Shown here: positions 20,613 through 31,805 of the stretch, piece after piece
Layout of the letters: each line of letters starts with the position of its first letter
Position numbering within the stretch: the stretch's first letter is position 1
Origin: Intoshia linei
Lineage: Eukaryota; Orthonectida; Rhopaluridae
Assembly (NCBI GenBank): GCA_001642005.1
Contig: LWCA01000293.1
Location: 1-33,319, forward strand
DNA: 33,319 nt
Direction of reading: 5' to 3'
Translations under genes and position numbers: made by a program
Notes under the pieces: model-generated
Told to the model about the DNA's origin: nothing
The model's input: only the letters and a program-made list of their open reading frames with translations
Databases searched by the model: none

Positions 20613-23610
20613 ATGGCTGATAATCTAAGAAAAACGTGGGATAATGAAGAATATACCAACAAGGCTTTAGAAAGAATTGCTAGAGATGGTATTAGTGATA
20701 TGGGATATAAAGAAGCTAAAAAGGAAAATCTTACTCGCAGAGATTACAAAATTGATATTGATTCTAAAATTGGTTCATCTGTTGTTATTAGCAAAGCTGG
20801 TTGGTCTGATCAGTTGAGTGGGTATATTTTATTTTTTTTTATTATTTACATGAAAAAATATTTTTATTTCCCTTCAAGGGTTAATTTCAAATTTCTTGTC
20901 TAATTTATGTTGTTTAGTTATTGAAAAATGTCCGCTTTAGTGAATAATTTCGTTAGTTTTTATTTTTTTTTTTTGATAAATTTCACATTACTCAGATGAA
21001 AAATTTTGTATTATACCAATTCACAGAAAGGAGCGTGGGAGATGAGTTTTTCAATTTATCGTATACTAAAGAAATTTATATCAGCTCGTGATACGAGGTG
21101 ATACACCCAAACTTTGACAATATTAATTTAAATAGGGGAAAATGGCCATGTTTGAATAAATTTTTGTATTATTTTTTAATTACCGCATGACATAGGAAAT
21201 GATAATTAGTAGTGTATAATATTAACGTTTTTTGTTTAGATATTATTGCAACGTTTGTGACTGTGTTATCAAAGATTCTATCAATTTTTTTGATCATATT
21301 AATGGAATTAAACGTAATTATATTATATTTATATTGCTCATTAATTATATGCATTTTTTTTCACACTTTCTATCATTTTATAATTAATTCAGTGATTTAA
21401 AATATCAGAAGGGCTTATAAATAGATACAGAGTAGTCGAAAGCTTGTATGTAATTATATCAGTTTTGTATTATGTTTATGTTTATCCACTTGGAGTATTG
21501 CATTGGATGTATTTGTTATCTCCAAACTTTCCATACCCGTAATTATTTCCATAGGGTTGAAAATATTAGCTTCGATTATAATGGAACCCAAAAAAACCCA
21601 TTATTGTAAAAAAATGTTATTACGATAACATCTTACAATTTGAACCGTAAAGATTTCATTGTTGAGAGTAGGGATTGGAATTTTGATCTATCGCAGCCAA
21701 TTCAGAATGAGTATCTAAAATAATAGACGCTAGTTTTACAATTTCTGTAGGTAGCCACACAGTAAAAACTCTGATACTATGGAAATAAAATTATTGTGAA
21801 ATTGGCCCTCATTTTTTTAAATTGTGAATTTAAAATATGAATATTTTTTAAAAAAAATTTTTAATATCAACTATTTTGATAATCAAATTTAAACTGACAA
21901 GTTCAGACCGTCACATTTTTAAAAACTAAAATTTTGGGTCGATTTTTAAAATAATCTAATTATGGGTCTTACTAAGCAGTGAATCACAGTAAAAAAATTT
22001 CTGAATCAGTCATTTTGCCATTTCATTCATTATGAAGAATTTTCTTTAATGTTAAATTTTTTCAATATCCATCATTCAAAAATCCACTTTTACCCAACTT
22101 TATGGAAAAATCCAATTTTACCAACCCTTAAAGAAAAAATCCCTTTTTGCCAAACCTTAAGGATTTTTTTTACTGTGATTCACTAAGATTTACTGTGGAG
22201 TTTACCTTAAGGTCAGATTGGTTTGGTAAAATGGGATTTTTTCTTTAAGGGTTGGTAAAATTGGATTTTTCCTTAAGGTTTGACAAAAGGGAATTTTTTC
22301 CTTAAGGGTTGGTAAAATTGGATTTTTTTATAAAGTTTGTTAAAAGTGGATTTTTGAATGATGGATTATGAAAAAATTTAAAATTAAAAAAAATTATTCA
22401 TAATGACTGATTCAGAAAATGACATTTTCAAGATATAAATTACAAACTACCCCTTATTTAAAAAAATTTAAAAACTGAGTCTTAGAAATTAAAAATCTCA
22501 ATGCTAATATTTATTTTCAGTTAACACATTCAAAAAATTGAAGTATCACGTAATTAAACCTTTACCATCAAAAAAGAATTTTACATTTTACTCTTCTTTT
22601 TTACCATCAAAGTGGAAAGTTATGAGACTACATCAGCCTTGAAAAGCTGTATTATAAATTTTGTTTTGTACAATTCAAAGACTGATTTAGCACATATATT
22701 CAACTGTATGTAAATAAAGATTTCAAATTAATCATTTTTTTAGACCAAAAAAATATGGGAATGTCTATGAAAATTGAACGATCATCTTTGTCAAAAGTTA
22801 AAGAAAGAATTGCAGCAAATAAACGCAAATTATTACAGAAAGTACCCAAGTATGATTTTGAAAAACAAATAGAAGATGTCAGAAAACATGAAACTATCAA
22901 GCGAGACGCAAAACGTACATATTTAAAGTTTCAATTAATTTTGTGTTTAAAGTGTGACGTAGATTAGGCCCGTGCTAGATGGAAATTATAGGCCCCATAT
23001 TAATTTATTTAAAATGGAATCTCTATACTTGCTTAATGGATCGTTCATTATCTAAAAATTAAAAATAACTAATCGGACTGTTAATATAACATTCTATTAT
23101 ACGATAATTTTGGTATACTTGAGAAATTTTTCAACATTACCTAAAATTAAATTAAAATTTTAGGTCCGGTCAATACGGCCTCGGTATATAACGCTGTTGA
23201 TAATAAAAAAAAATTTGGTCATGGAACTTATAGTAAAATCAACTTTAATGTTTATAAAATAAAGATATATTTACTAAGAATTTTTCACGCATCACACGCC
23301 CCAGGGTTCACAAATCGACTTGAAAATGCTTGAAATAAAAATGGTACATACTGTATTTGACGTTTAATCGACATTAAATGTTAATAAAAACCTTGAATAA
23401 ATTTAAATGTCCTCAAAATTATTTTATTTGATATTGATTATATTCCAAAATTTAGGAGATAAACGTTTCAAAAAACGCCAACAACAGAGTGAAAAGAAAA
23501 AGAAAGAAGAAAAAGTTGTTCAACCCGATTCCACTGAAGCTGATGAAATTTCAAAAGTTATGGGATTTTCATTTTTTGGTGGAAAAAAAACACAAATAGG
23601 AAGAAACTAA
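20613..23610 (+). CDS. ZMAT2: ZMAT2 / SNU23 homologue, U4/U6.U5 tri-snRNP zinc-finger protein
   Basis: Four exons: 20613-20821, 21240-21313, 22744-22914, 23456-23610. They join in frame to 202 aa (human 199). Known role: splicing factor of the U4/U6.U5 tri-snRNP and B complex, nuclear, acting near the 5' splice site. Seen: N-terminal RKTWDNEEY, then [20 protein letters not shown], a matrin/U1-type C2H2 finger made by exons 2 and 3 ([13 protein letters not shown]...[13 protein letters not shown]), GMSMKIERS, a basic helical stretch, and the terminal [15 protein letters not shown] signature. Donors are GTATAT, GTAATT and GTACAT; the introns are 418, 1430 and 541 nt, in phases 2, 1 and 1. The polyadenylation signal AATAAATAAA is at 23695. 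The match is strong throughout. Confidence 0.93.
22000..22435. repeat. Large foldback (inverted repeat) inside ZMAT2 intron 2
   Basis: The left arm (about 22000-22175), including CAGTCATT, CCATCATTCAAAAATCCAC and CCAATTTTACCAACCCTTAA, is matched in complement by the right arm (about 22225-22435). The right arm contains the GGGTTGGTAAAATTGGATTT unit twice. The central loop is about 50 nt. Arms this long would form a stable hairpin in the pre-mRNA. Related AAAATCCACTT / TTTTACCAA sequence recurs at 28370-28560, so this is a repeat family, probably a foldback-type MITE. Confidence 0.75.
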
Positions 23611-23694
23611 AAAACCACCAATACAATCGAAAATTATTCATGTCTATTAAATTTGTAAATATAAAATTGATAATTCTGAATTTTAAATGTTGTT

Positions 23695-23704
23695 AATAAA
23701 TAAA
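23695..23704 (+). terminator. ZMAT2 polyadenylation signal
   Basis: Overlapping AATAAA/AATAAATAAA 85 nt downstream of the ZMAT2 stop codon. Confidence 0.7.
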
Positions 23705-23803
23705 TTTTCAATATAAAACACTTCCTTACTTTTAATCTATAATCTTAATGTAGTATAATTTTTTCGTTTTAAATTTTATATAAATTCAATTTTTTAATTT
23801 AAA

Positions 23804-24612
23804 ATGTCTGATAGAAAAACATGGGATACTGATTATTATTACCGAAAGATTGAATTTCGAAGGAAAATTGTGTTTTTCCAAATGTTGAACAATTTGTAGG
23901 CAAAAAATATTTAACCCGTGATTATAAAATTGATATTGATTCAAAAATTGTAGATAGTCACGGTTGGGCTAATCAACGTGGAGGTTTGTAATTTAAATTA
24001 TCAATAGTTACATGCGTTTATTACAGTCCTATATTTTTAAACATTACAACAATCGAAACAATAAATATATAGTATACATTTTTATGCATTCACCAAATTT
24101 ACGGGTATTTAAACATGTACAAATGTGGTTAATTAACTAGAAATATTAATCGAATATTTTAACTTTTTAAATTATAGCTATTTTTGCAATATATGCAAAG
24201 TTCTAATAAAGGATTCGATAACGTTTATAGATCATATTAATGGAACAAAACGTAATAATATTAAAATCCTAAATTAAATAATCAGATCAAAGATGTTTGG
24301 GGATGTCTATGGTATTAAAAAGATCCACTCTACAACAAGTACGAGAGAGGATACATCTAAACAAAATGAAATTATTACCTAGTCAAATGAATACTTTGTA
24401 TAGTTTTGAAAAACAAGTTGAAAAGACAAAAACCAAAGATATGAAAAAGAAGTTGAAACGTATTTACACTTAAACATTTATAGAATGATTATCATTGACT
24501 ACAGTTAGACGAAAGAAAAAAAACTATGAAATTAGAGAAACAATACAAAGTGAATTCAAAAGACATGCTTAATATAATGGGATTTACGGAATTCGGCAAA
24601 AAAAATATTTAA
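23804..24612 (+). pseudogene. Tandem second copy of ZMAT2, frameshifted
   Basis: Corresponds exon by exon to the ZMAT2 homologue just upstream: 23804-23983, 24178-24251, 24286-24459, 24509-24612. Exon 1 opens MSDRKTWDTDYY but shifts frame and meets TAG at 23897; the conserved [15 protein letters not shown] lies in another frame. The exon 1 donor phase also no longer fits exon 2. Exons 2-4 remain open and correct in phase: the zinc finger YFCNICKVLIKDS...FIDHINGTKHQRC is intact, followed by LGMSMVLKRSTLQQVRERI, and the end MGFTEFGKKNI keeps the family signature. Introns are retained, so this is a DNA-level duplication and not a retrocopy. Introns 2 and 3 are 34 and 49 nt versus 1430 and 541 nt in the parent. 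AATAAA is at 24621. Intact exons 2-4 suggest recent loss of function, or a start I cannot see. Confidence 0.85.
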
Positions 24613-24825
24613 ATGTAATTAATAAATATTAAATAGTTGAATTGTTTTTTAGTTTATAGAACAAGTGTTCAGTCGTGTATTAAATTAAAATGTTACAAAC
24701 GCAATTTAATTACATTAAACAATTCACTCAATTTATTAAAAATTATTCGTATAAATCGACACATTAAAAACTAAATCATAATCCACTCCATAAATATACT
24801 TGTCAAATATTAACACTTTCATTAA

Positions 24826-25554
24826 ATGATAATTTTGTGGCAATTAATTTTATATTTTGCATTAAAACACAGACAAGTAAATTGCATTGATGAAATAGGT
24901 ACAGGTAAATTTCTAATAAAATAAATGTAAAGATTGTAGCTTGTAGGCAGGGTTCGCATCAAACCTTGTTAGCAACCACCAAACAACAAAATCTATCTTG
25001 GACTACACCATCACATGAACGTCTAAAGACAATAACAGATAGATATGAAAGTCAATACGACAAATCACTATACTGTCATTGGAAAATTATATGTCATAAT
25101 CTATCCGAAACTGTATTTATCCAACTAAATCAACTCAATCTTACAAACAGTCTAACGTGTAAGAATGAATACCTTGCAATTAAAAATGGTAATTAATAAA
25201 AATAAAGTCATAATATTTAGGAGAATATTTATGGAGTCGCACCTTAAAGAGTTTTTGCGGAGTTGTCAATTCACCCATCAATGTATTCACCAGCCTCGCT
25301 GCTATAAGTGTCATTTTTCGTAATAAATATAATCTGTACAATACTACTTTTTCTCTTAACTATAGATCTGTTCCAATAGGTAATTTTTAGTCAATCATTA
25401 CATTTATATATTTAAATTCACATTAGAAACTTATCATATCATTCACGAAAAAAGTCAATATTTTTCTGTACTTTTATATGCAATTTTTAGCATTGTGCTT
25501 TTATTCACAATTATATGCATACTGTTGATGGTATCTCAATGTAAATATAAATAA
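24826..25554 (+). CDS. Small single-pass membrane protein with one CUB domain
   Basis: Exons 24826-24904 (or 24898, both phase 1), 24940-25188, 25221-25379, 25427-25554 join to 204 (or 202) aa. The N-terminus MIILWQLILYFALKHRQVNC looks like a signal peptide. A CUB-like domain follows: YCHWKI, ETVFIQLNQLNLTN, TCKNEYLAIKNG, then FCGVV and a hydrophobic/aromatic end (FSLNYRSV). Five cysteines flank or lie in it. The last exon encodes a membrane segment (FSVLLYAIFSIVLLFTIICI) and a short tail SQCKYK. Introns are 35-41, 32 and 47 nt, all phase 1. I do not recognise the specific family; a cell-surface or secreted binding role follows from the domain only. It is tail-to-tail with the UTP4 homologue, stops 240 bp apart. 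Confidence 0.75.
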
Positions 25555-25794
25555 ATTTTTTTATTGACATATATATTACATTTTACATATAAGAACATCT
25601 ATGCTAAAGCAGCTAATAGATACCTTGGAGGTACTATTCAGGACATAAAATGCTTATAAAACAGTTAATTCATCCTTTAGTTTCTAAAACTATAATTTTA
25701 TGACCATTTAGGGAAGATCACTGATCAAGTATTAATTTTTTATATTTTATTTATTTATAAATAATTATTGTACATAACTAATTAATATTAATAT
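25555..25794. other. Convergent intergenic spacer
   Basis: AT-rich spacer between the stop codons of the CUB gene (+) and the UTP4 homologue (-). AATAAA-type signals are present on the minus strand immediately at the UTP4 stop (25794-25799) and near 25750, and on the plus strand at 25550 overlapping the CUB stop. Nothing else is supported. Confidence 0.5.
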
Positions 25795-28700
25795 TTATTG
25801 CGCATATTTTTTAAAATATACAATTTCTGGACAACTTTTAAACATGTTTTGTCGATTTCTAGTTATTGCATAAACTTTGGAGGTTCCATTGTTTATATAT
25901 CCATAATACCCCTATAAAATCAATTTTAGTTTTTAAAAATTCAAAAATTCAAAATCAGGGATAATATTCCTATGAATTTAAGACCTTACCCGTATTGTCC
26001 TGTACATAAATAATAAAATAAAAATAATTACAAATTTTAAATGCTTTTTTACAATATTCAGTTCATCCTTTTCCCAATCGAATGTAAATTCATCATTTCC
26101 ACAAATGTAAAGAATTTGATTAGAGTTTTCGCCATACATTAAATGATTTTTATAATTTATATTGAAATTTGTAGTAGACGTTTTTCTCAAAGTTTTTGGG
26201 TATTTTTTTAACAATTTTTGGGTAAATTTGGTATATTTTCTTCGCTTGTAATCAAATTCTACAATCTAAAATTCAAATTAAAATGTAACTACAATAGCGA
26301 CAGATTAAGCGTACCATGGACCAGTTGTGAAAAGTGGACCACTTTTTTTTAAAATTTAAAAATTTTCATTGATGTCAGTTTTTTATATACAATAATTTAA
26401 ATATACTTGCATAAAGTAAACTTTGGAACAAAAAAAGCGGACCATGTACTTTGAAAAATCTGAACAATATTATCATTTTGCTCATAATATTAACAATTTG
26501 GATAGTCTATGTCAGGGGTGGCCAACAGGTCAATCCCGAAATTTTTTGAGTCGATCGCTGGAATATAAAAATTATTATTTATAGAAAATTATATTTGAAC
26601 AAAAATTTTGTGTTCAGATCTACACATTATACTACAATAAACAAGCAGGTCCCGTCATATGCAAGGATCTCTGAAAACACCTTTAAAATGAAGATCTGAT
26701 ACTCCACTATTCATCTTTAACGTAGCGGACGTTTTAGTAGATTTAAGATGTGTTCAGAATACAGCATTGGAAAAATTATTAGAAAGAATTTATAAATTTT
26801 ATTAAATCTTTCAGCATAGTATATTTAAGACTTTAAATAAATATATAATGTAATGAAATTATCAGTGAATATCAGTTAAAAGTATAAAATTAATAATTAA
26901 ACACATTCTCTAGTCCCACATATGAATACTTGCGCATTAACGTGTCTCCATCGTATTATAGATATATTTCTTAATGCGCAATTTTTTCATTGTTATATTT
27001 TATAAGTACTTAAATGACCCATATTAACAATTAACACGTGAATTCTTAATTAAATATCACTCACCACGGTATACGAATATTTTATTATCAAAAAAATAAT
27101 ATTTACAATGGGTCAAAAATCAGATTATTACCGGAAACAAAATCTAAAGTAATTGCTATGCTTGAGCACTAATCGAAATCTTAAATGGAAATTGCAAAAA
27201 TTTGTAATATTTCGGAATCAGCAGTATCAAAAATTAAAATAAAAAATTGTAAAAATTCAAGTTTTGAATAAAACAGAACAAATGTATGCGGGCGTAAAAA
27301 GGTATCAAATAAAAGAATAGATCGAAATAGAGTTAGAATGTCTTTAAAAAATCGATCTATGACTAGTAGTGAGATAGCCTACAATTTGCACAGTGAATGC
27401 AAAAAATTATCTAGAAAAACAGTTAACAATATATTAATTGAGGCATCTTTAAGATCTTATGCTAGACGCAGACAACCCTTATTAACGAAAAAGATGCAAT
27501 TGACTCGATTATAATAGGCCAATAAGCATAAAAATTGTTAAAAATTGTTAAAAATTATAAATTAATAATTAATATTTTATGAGAATTTCTAATAATTTTT
27601 CTAATACTGTATGTTCAATCATGTTTCGGTTCGATATACTTGTGCGAATCAGCGTTTTCTGTAATGAACTCGAAAAATCGGTCGTCCCTTACTGATAAAA
27701 ACTTGGAAAATTTAATGAAGTTATCCTTGTTAAATTACACTTCTAATTTTAACAAACTAGTAAATGACACAAAAATACAACCATCTCATTAATGATTAAA
27801 AGTAAATATTTCAACTAATTATTAACTAATATAGATATTTTAGTAATGCAACGTCACATTTTGATTTTTTTTAACTATAAAGTGTATTTAATTTATATAA
27901 TAAAATTTTACTATTTTTTAATTTATATTACAATGTCCTATTACATATTACTTATTAAATTTCAGTATAGTCGCTTACTAGTATTTCAAAAAATATAAAG
28001 TCAATGTCTAAAAAATCAAGTTGGCCAGCCTGGTCTATGTAAAAACTTTGACTCAAAGCTTTGAACAACATGTAAATAAAACTTTTAAATTTAATTAAAT
28101 AATTAACATTTTTAACAATTCAATCGTATAGTATATATATTATTACACCAGTGGTTCCCGATTGGTGGTCCCGGGACCCCTTGGGGTCCAAAACTACATG
28201 GCTGGGATCCGTGAGATTCAAATAAAATATAGAAAAATTTTTATCAATGTTTTGTTAGTTTTACAGGAGAATTTTCATAGTTGCCAGATGTTGGAAATTT
28301 ATCTTTAAGCCTATATGACCACTACATTATTATTTCAAAAATCCCACTTTTAATAACATTTCATTTCAAATCTTATGTGAAAAATCGACTTTTACCAATA
28401 TTTTTTGAAAAATCCACTTAATCAAACCACAAAATAAAAATACAATTTTAAAATTTTAAAAACGCAGGAAATATCCTTTTATTCCAATTTTTTTAAAAAT
28501 TCCCTTTTTTCAATATTTTTTTGAAAAACATGATTTTACCAAACCTTATGAGAAAAAACTTTTAATTTTTTCTAAATGTTTTATATTTCTTGTTTCCCTA
28601 GCTCTGTACACTATTTGAATAGAGACCACTGAATTATACGGATTAAAAATGCTAAAAACAACAGGGACCAATTACTAAAAGTGGTCCGCTTAATCTTTCC

Positions 28701-31700
28701 ATAGAATGGACTCCAAAGTTCGGAGTTCAGACTGTAGCATTTTCCAATAAGGTACAAAACAGTTACACATGTATTAATAATTAAATGTCGATACAATATA
28801 ACAGTCTATGACTAAGATTACCAATATCTCTCGCCTTATTATAAAAAAAATTTAAAATTCAATATTTTCTATAATATTATTAAAATAAATTAATGATTAA
28901 ATTGTAATTCTAAAAAAAAAATACATTCATGATTTATGGAAAATTCAATTGAAAAATAATAATATTATCTTTTTGAGTACTTTTCGAGTATTAAGGTAGT
29001 GATGTTAAAATAAAAAATTTAACACTTGACCAGGAATTCAAAATTCCGTGTTTTAAATTTTGACTGATTTTATACATTATTCCAGTTAATTTATGGACAA
29101 AAATTTGAAACTCACAAGTTTACGTTTTCCTGGTCAAAAATTACTTTTAATTTATTATCAACCAATACATTTTAACATTGATGAATTATAATGTTAATTA
29201 ACGCTTAGGCGTTTTTGCGATTTCTCTCAAATCTCTTCTCTTCTTCGAAATCTCAAAGATTTACAATTGTATTTAACATTATTTACATGCTAATTGTTAA
29301 CAATTGTTAATATGAGTATTTTTTATATACCCCTCTGGTCATGGGTTTAATTTGTAAAATTATGAAACCGTCTGTACATAGTCTTATCATGTATATCTTG
29401 GTTAGAGAATTAATTCATTAATAAAAATAAAAAATAAAATTAATTTTAATTTTTTTTAATTTATTAATTCATTATTTCTGCAAATAAATGAAATAAATTT
29501 ATGGACAAAATTGGGAAATGTAATGTAAATTTATGTATCCATAATTTAAAAATAATTATTAAAATATTACCATATTATTACAAAATTCCAACAACACCAA
29601 AGAATCCATTAGATGAAATATTAAATCATTAATATCGTTCTTGAATAAATTTTTCGAAATAATCTAGGCAAAAATAAATAAGATGGAACTACAATAAATA
29701 ATAAATGAAACATACTTTAAGGTTCATGTTCTGTTTATCGACAGTAGAATAGGATAAAATATAAACGGTATTTGTAAGTGATAATAAAGCAACAATTGAT
29801 TGGAATTTTGATACAAAAATATTTACAATTTGCTCTAAAAGGTAAAAAAATAGTAATAGCTATAAAAATTACATAAAATTAAAAAGGTACCTTCAAATTT
29901 CCATTTTGCAACAATTTGAAAGCTATCAACCGCATTATAGATAATAAAATCATTTTGAAGGGTAACAGCGACCAAATTTTCATTGATAATATTATCGGAT
30001 AAAAATTCAAAATTGATAAAATATTCAAAACAACTTTCTTGAAAACAGGGAAACTTTAAATTTGAAACAATTTGATAAGATTTGTTAATTTGTTTTTTCT
30101 AAATTTAAATAATAAATTTAAGTCATGTGAATTAAATTTTAATAGTATACCGTATTAGAAATTGAAATCAAATACATTCCGTCAATAGTTGAATAGATAA
30201 TTAAAGAACCTGTTGAGTTAACGGAAAAATTCAGAATAATTATTTCGGAATCCACCTTAACACACATTGACACATCTATTAAAAATAAATTTAAAATATT
30301 TCAATATATTGTACATTGTAGATCAGACTATTAACTAGTTGGGTATTATGGAAATATATATTCGAAAGCAATAAATAAAAAACACAATAGCCATCTAACC
30401 GGTTCAGATACCTACTAATACCGTTTTAACCACCTTCAACAACCTGATGTAAATAATATCTATATATAAATACCTTTATCAACCAAAGTCCACAATTCCA
30501 GCGTTTTAGAATTTGTTTGAACGACAAAATGACCCTTCTTTGTGAATTTCACGGATTTAACTTTAAAAAACTAAATTAAATGTAAAATTACCCATAAAAT
30601 AAAATATTATTATATTACCCTGTCTATACTGGTTATAACTGATTTAATTTTGTTGGATTCTTTATCAACAAAATTAACCATTCCACCATTTCCTATATTT
30701 TTAAATGTATTTATTTTATATTCACTTTAATGTCCATTAAAATGAATGATTTACCTGCAACCAGTACAGAAGTGTCAGTTATGCCAATAGAATGAAAAAT
30801 ATCAAACAATTGACGACGTGACTCAAAAGTTTGTATCCATTCAAAACCATTTTCATTGGTAATTTTTTTAAAGTGAACCAATTTTGCATCTACTCCAGTG
30901 GATATTACAGTGTCCTATTTTTATTTGGATAAAATATAAAATAACCGTATATATTCAAGTGCGCAAGTCTTGAATTTTGATAAAATACAATAAAAATGGA
31001 CAACGTTTTTAGATTTGATTTTGCTAACCAAATTAAAAAATTGTAAATTTCCATTCATTATTTATAACATTTATAAACACTATAAAGAAAGTGTTGATTT
31101 TAAAGAAAATTATATCATTGCAATTTCCACTACAATTGTTAATATAACGATACCATTTTATCGTGCCATAGCAATGAAGCCTAACGTGGGCGGTAGTGCC
31201 AACCTAGGGGCACTGGAGCTATTTGAGGTGCCTTTGAAGGACTCAATTTCTGAAAATAAAATTTGCGATAATTATGCGATAAAACATAACCTTCAAAAAA
31301 CTGTATTAGAAATGGATATTATTAAAACTCTACGCCTCTTACTTTCTTAAATAAACTATAACAAATAAATAAATAAACAGACATATTTTTAACTAACATA
31401 ATTATTAATGTAAATTACTCTATATACGTAAGGATTTACCGTTATAAATTTTTATCGATTGCCAACCCTAGTAATCAGTTTATAACAAAAAAACAATTTA
31501 AGTGGGCGGTGGAATGTTTTAATGGCACTCCTGGGCGCTATGGTGAAAACGCTTAAGAATCACTGTTATAGGCTGCTGATTATTTAATTCAATTAAAGAA
31601 ATATACCTTTAAAACTGAAATAGTTCTGACGTCGTATTTGTGCGAAGAAAATTCCTAAATAAAATTGCATGATTTTAAAAATAAAAACTTTAATAAATCC

Positions 31701-31761
31701 CAATTTGATATCCCAAAATGTTGTAAATCCATCAGAAGTTCCAGTAACAATTGTGATATCA
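25795..31761 (-). CDS. UTP4: UTP4 / cirhin homologue, WD40 protein of the small-subunit processome (5' part outside the window)
   Basis: Known role: nucleolar t-UTP subcomplex, pre-18S rRNA processing. Exons (descending): 31689-31761, 31607-31654, 30755-30914, 30619-30692, 30474-30570, 30151-30275, 29891-30098, 29716-29834, optional 29571-29639, 25990-26265, 25795-25911. Phases agree at every junction. Matches to the human protein include IVTGTSDGFTTFWDI, VISTGVDAKLVHF, EWIQTFESRRQLFDI, HFVVQTNSKTLELW, IVEFDYKRRKYTKFTQK, and the C-terminal VYAITRNRQNMFKSCPEIVY running to YFKKYAQ-stop, which aligns without gaps to the human VAVERP...KKKKFGT end. Divergence is high. The 3' side of exon 29716-29834 is uncertain: ending at 29767 (ACC|GTTTAT, phase 0) would join directly to IVEFDYK and align better than ending at 29716. 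Introns hold transposons. About the first third of the protein is missing from the window. Confidence 0.85.
27108..27514 (+). pseudogene. Degenerate Tc1/mariner-type transposase N-terminal region
   Basis: Read with at least one frameshift and several in-frame stops: TKSKVIAML, then MEIAKICNISESAVSKIK (first helix-turn-helix), RKKVSNKRIDRNRVRMSLKN, and SRKTVNNILIEASLRSYARR (second helix-turn-helix with the typical Tc1 'R..Y.RR' ending). The DDE catalytic part is absent. It sits within the hAT element at 26513-28032, so it inserted into it or was captured by it. Confidence 0.75.
27610..27792 (+). pseudogene. hAT transposase C-terminal dimerisation remnant
   Basis: Open segment containing LCESAFSVMNSKNRSSLTDK and NLENLMKLSLLNYTSNFNKL before TAA at 27790. 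This matches the conserved hAT C-terminal motif (CE..FS.M...K...R..LTD..L......L....) of SCAND3/ZBED5-like transposases. The rest of the transposase is missing. It is consistent with the surrounding element's hAT ends. Confidence 0.75.
28149..28600. repeat. Second hAT-type end and foldback-family fragments in the UTP4 intron
   Basis: CAGTGGTTCCCGATTGGTGG at 28149, followed by a GGGACCCC block, is a typical hAT left end in unusually GC-rich sequence. The opposite end was not identified. From about 28360 to 28570 there is sequence related to the ZMAT2-intron foldback (AAAATCCACTT, TTTTACCAA, CCAAACCTTA). There is no coding potential. Confidence 0.5.
28600..29570. other. Remaining intron sequence of the UTP4 homologue
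   Basis: No ORF, RNA gene or defined element seen. A GGACCA-ATTACTAAAAGTGGTCC segment near 28669 resembles GGACCAGTTGTGAAAAGTGGACC near 26318, so a further short repeat family may be present. The minus ORF at 28611-28796 has no recognisable features. Confidence 0.4.
30915..31606. other. Long UTP4 intron with probable transposon insert
   Basis: At 692 nt, this intron is far longer than its neighbours, most of which are under about 200 nt. It is relatively GC-richer at 31170-31240 and 31500-31560, and ends near 31545-31562 with AACGCTTAAGAATCACTG, resembling a hAT-type end. The + ORF at 31015-31350 matches nothing I recognise and is treated as insert-derived. Confidence 0.4.
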
Positions 31762-31805
31762 CTAAATAAAGTATATAATAAAATAACATTAGACTGCTAC
31801 TTGTT

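Larger units (their letters stand above)
26513..28032. mobile_element. hAT element with perfect 8-bp target duplication
   Basis: Ends CAGGGGTGGCCAAC (from 26513) and GTTGGCCAGCCTG (to 28032) are terminal inverted repeats, flanked on both sides by the identical 8-bp sequence GTCTATGT (26505-26512 and 28033-28040). That is the hallmark of hAT insertion. It lies inside the large UTP4 intron. It retains a hAT C-terminal dimerisation segment but not a full transposase, and carries a Tc1-like fragment. This is an inactive, internally rearranged copy. Confidence 0.85.

Noticed and set aside
21169-21400. Overlapping ORFs around ZMAT2 exon 2
   Set aside because: The plus one is exon 2 in the wrong frame plus intron; the minus one is antisense.
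28611-28796. Minus-strand ORF of 61 codons
   Set aside because: In repeat-rich UTP4 intron, with no splice-consistent link to UTP4 and no known motif.
31015-31350. Plus-strand ORF of 111 codons
   Set aside because: No recognisable domain; within a UTP4 intron that looks transposon-derived.
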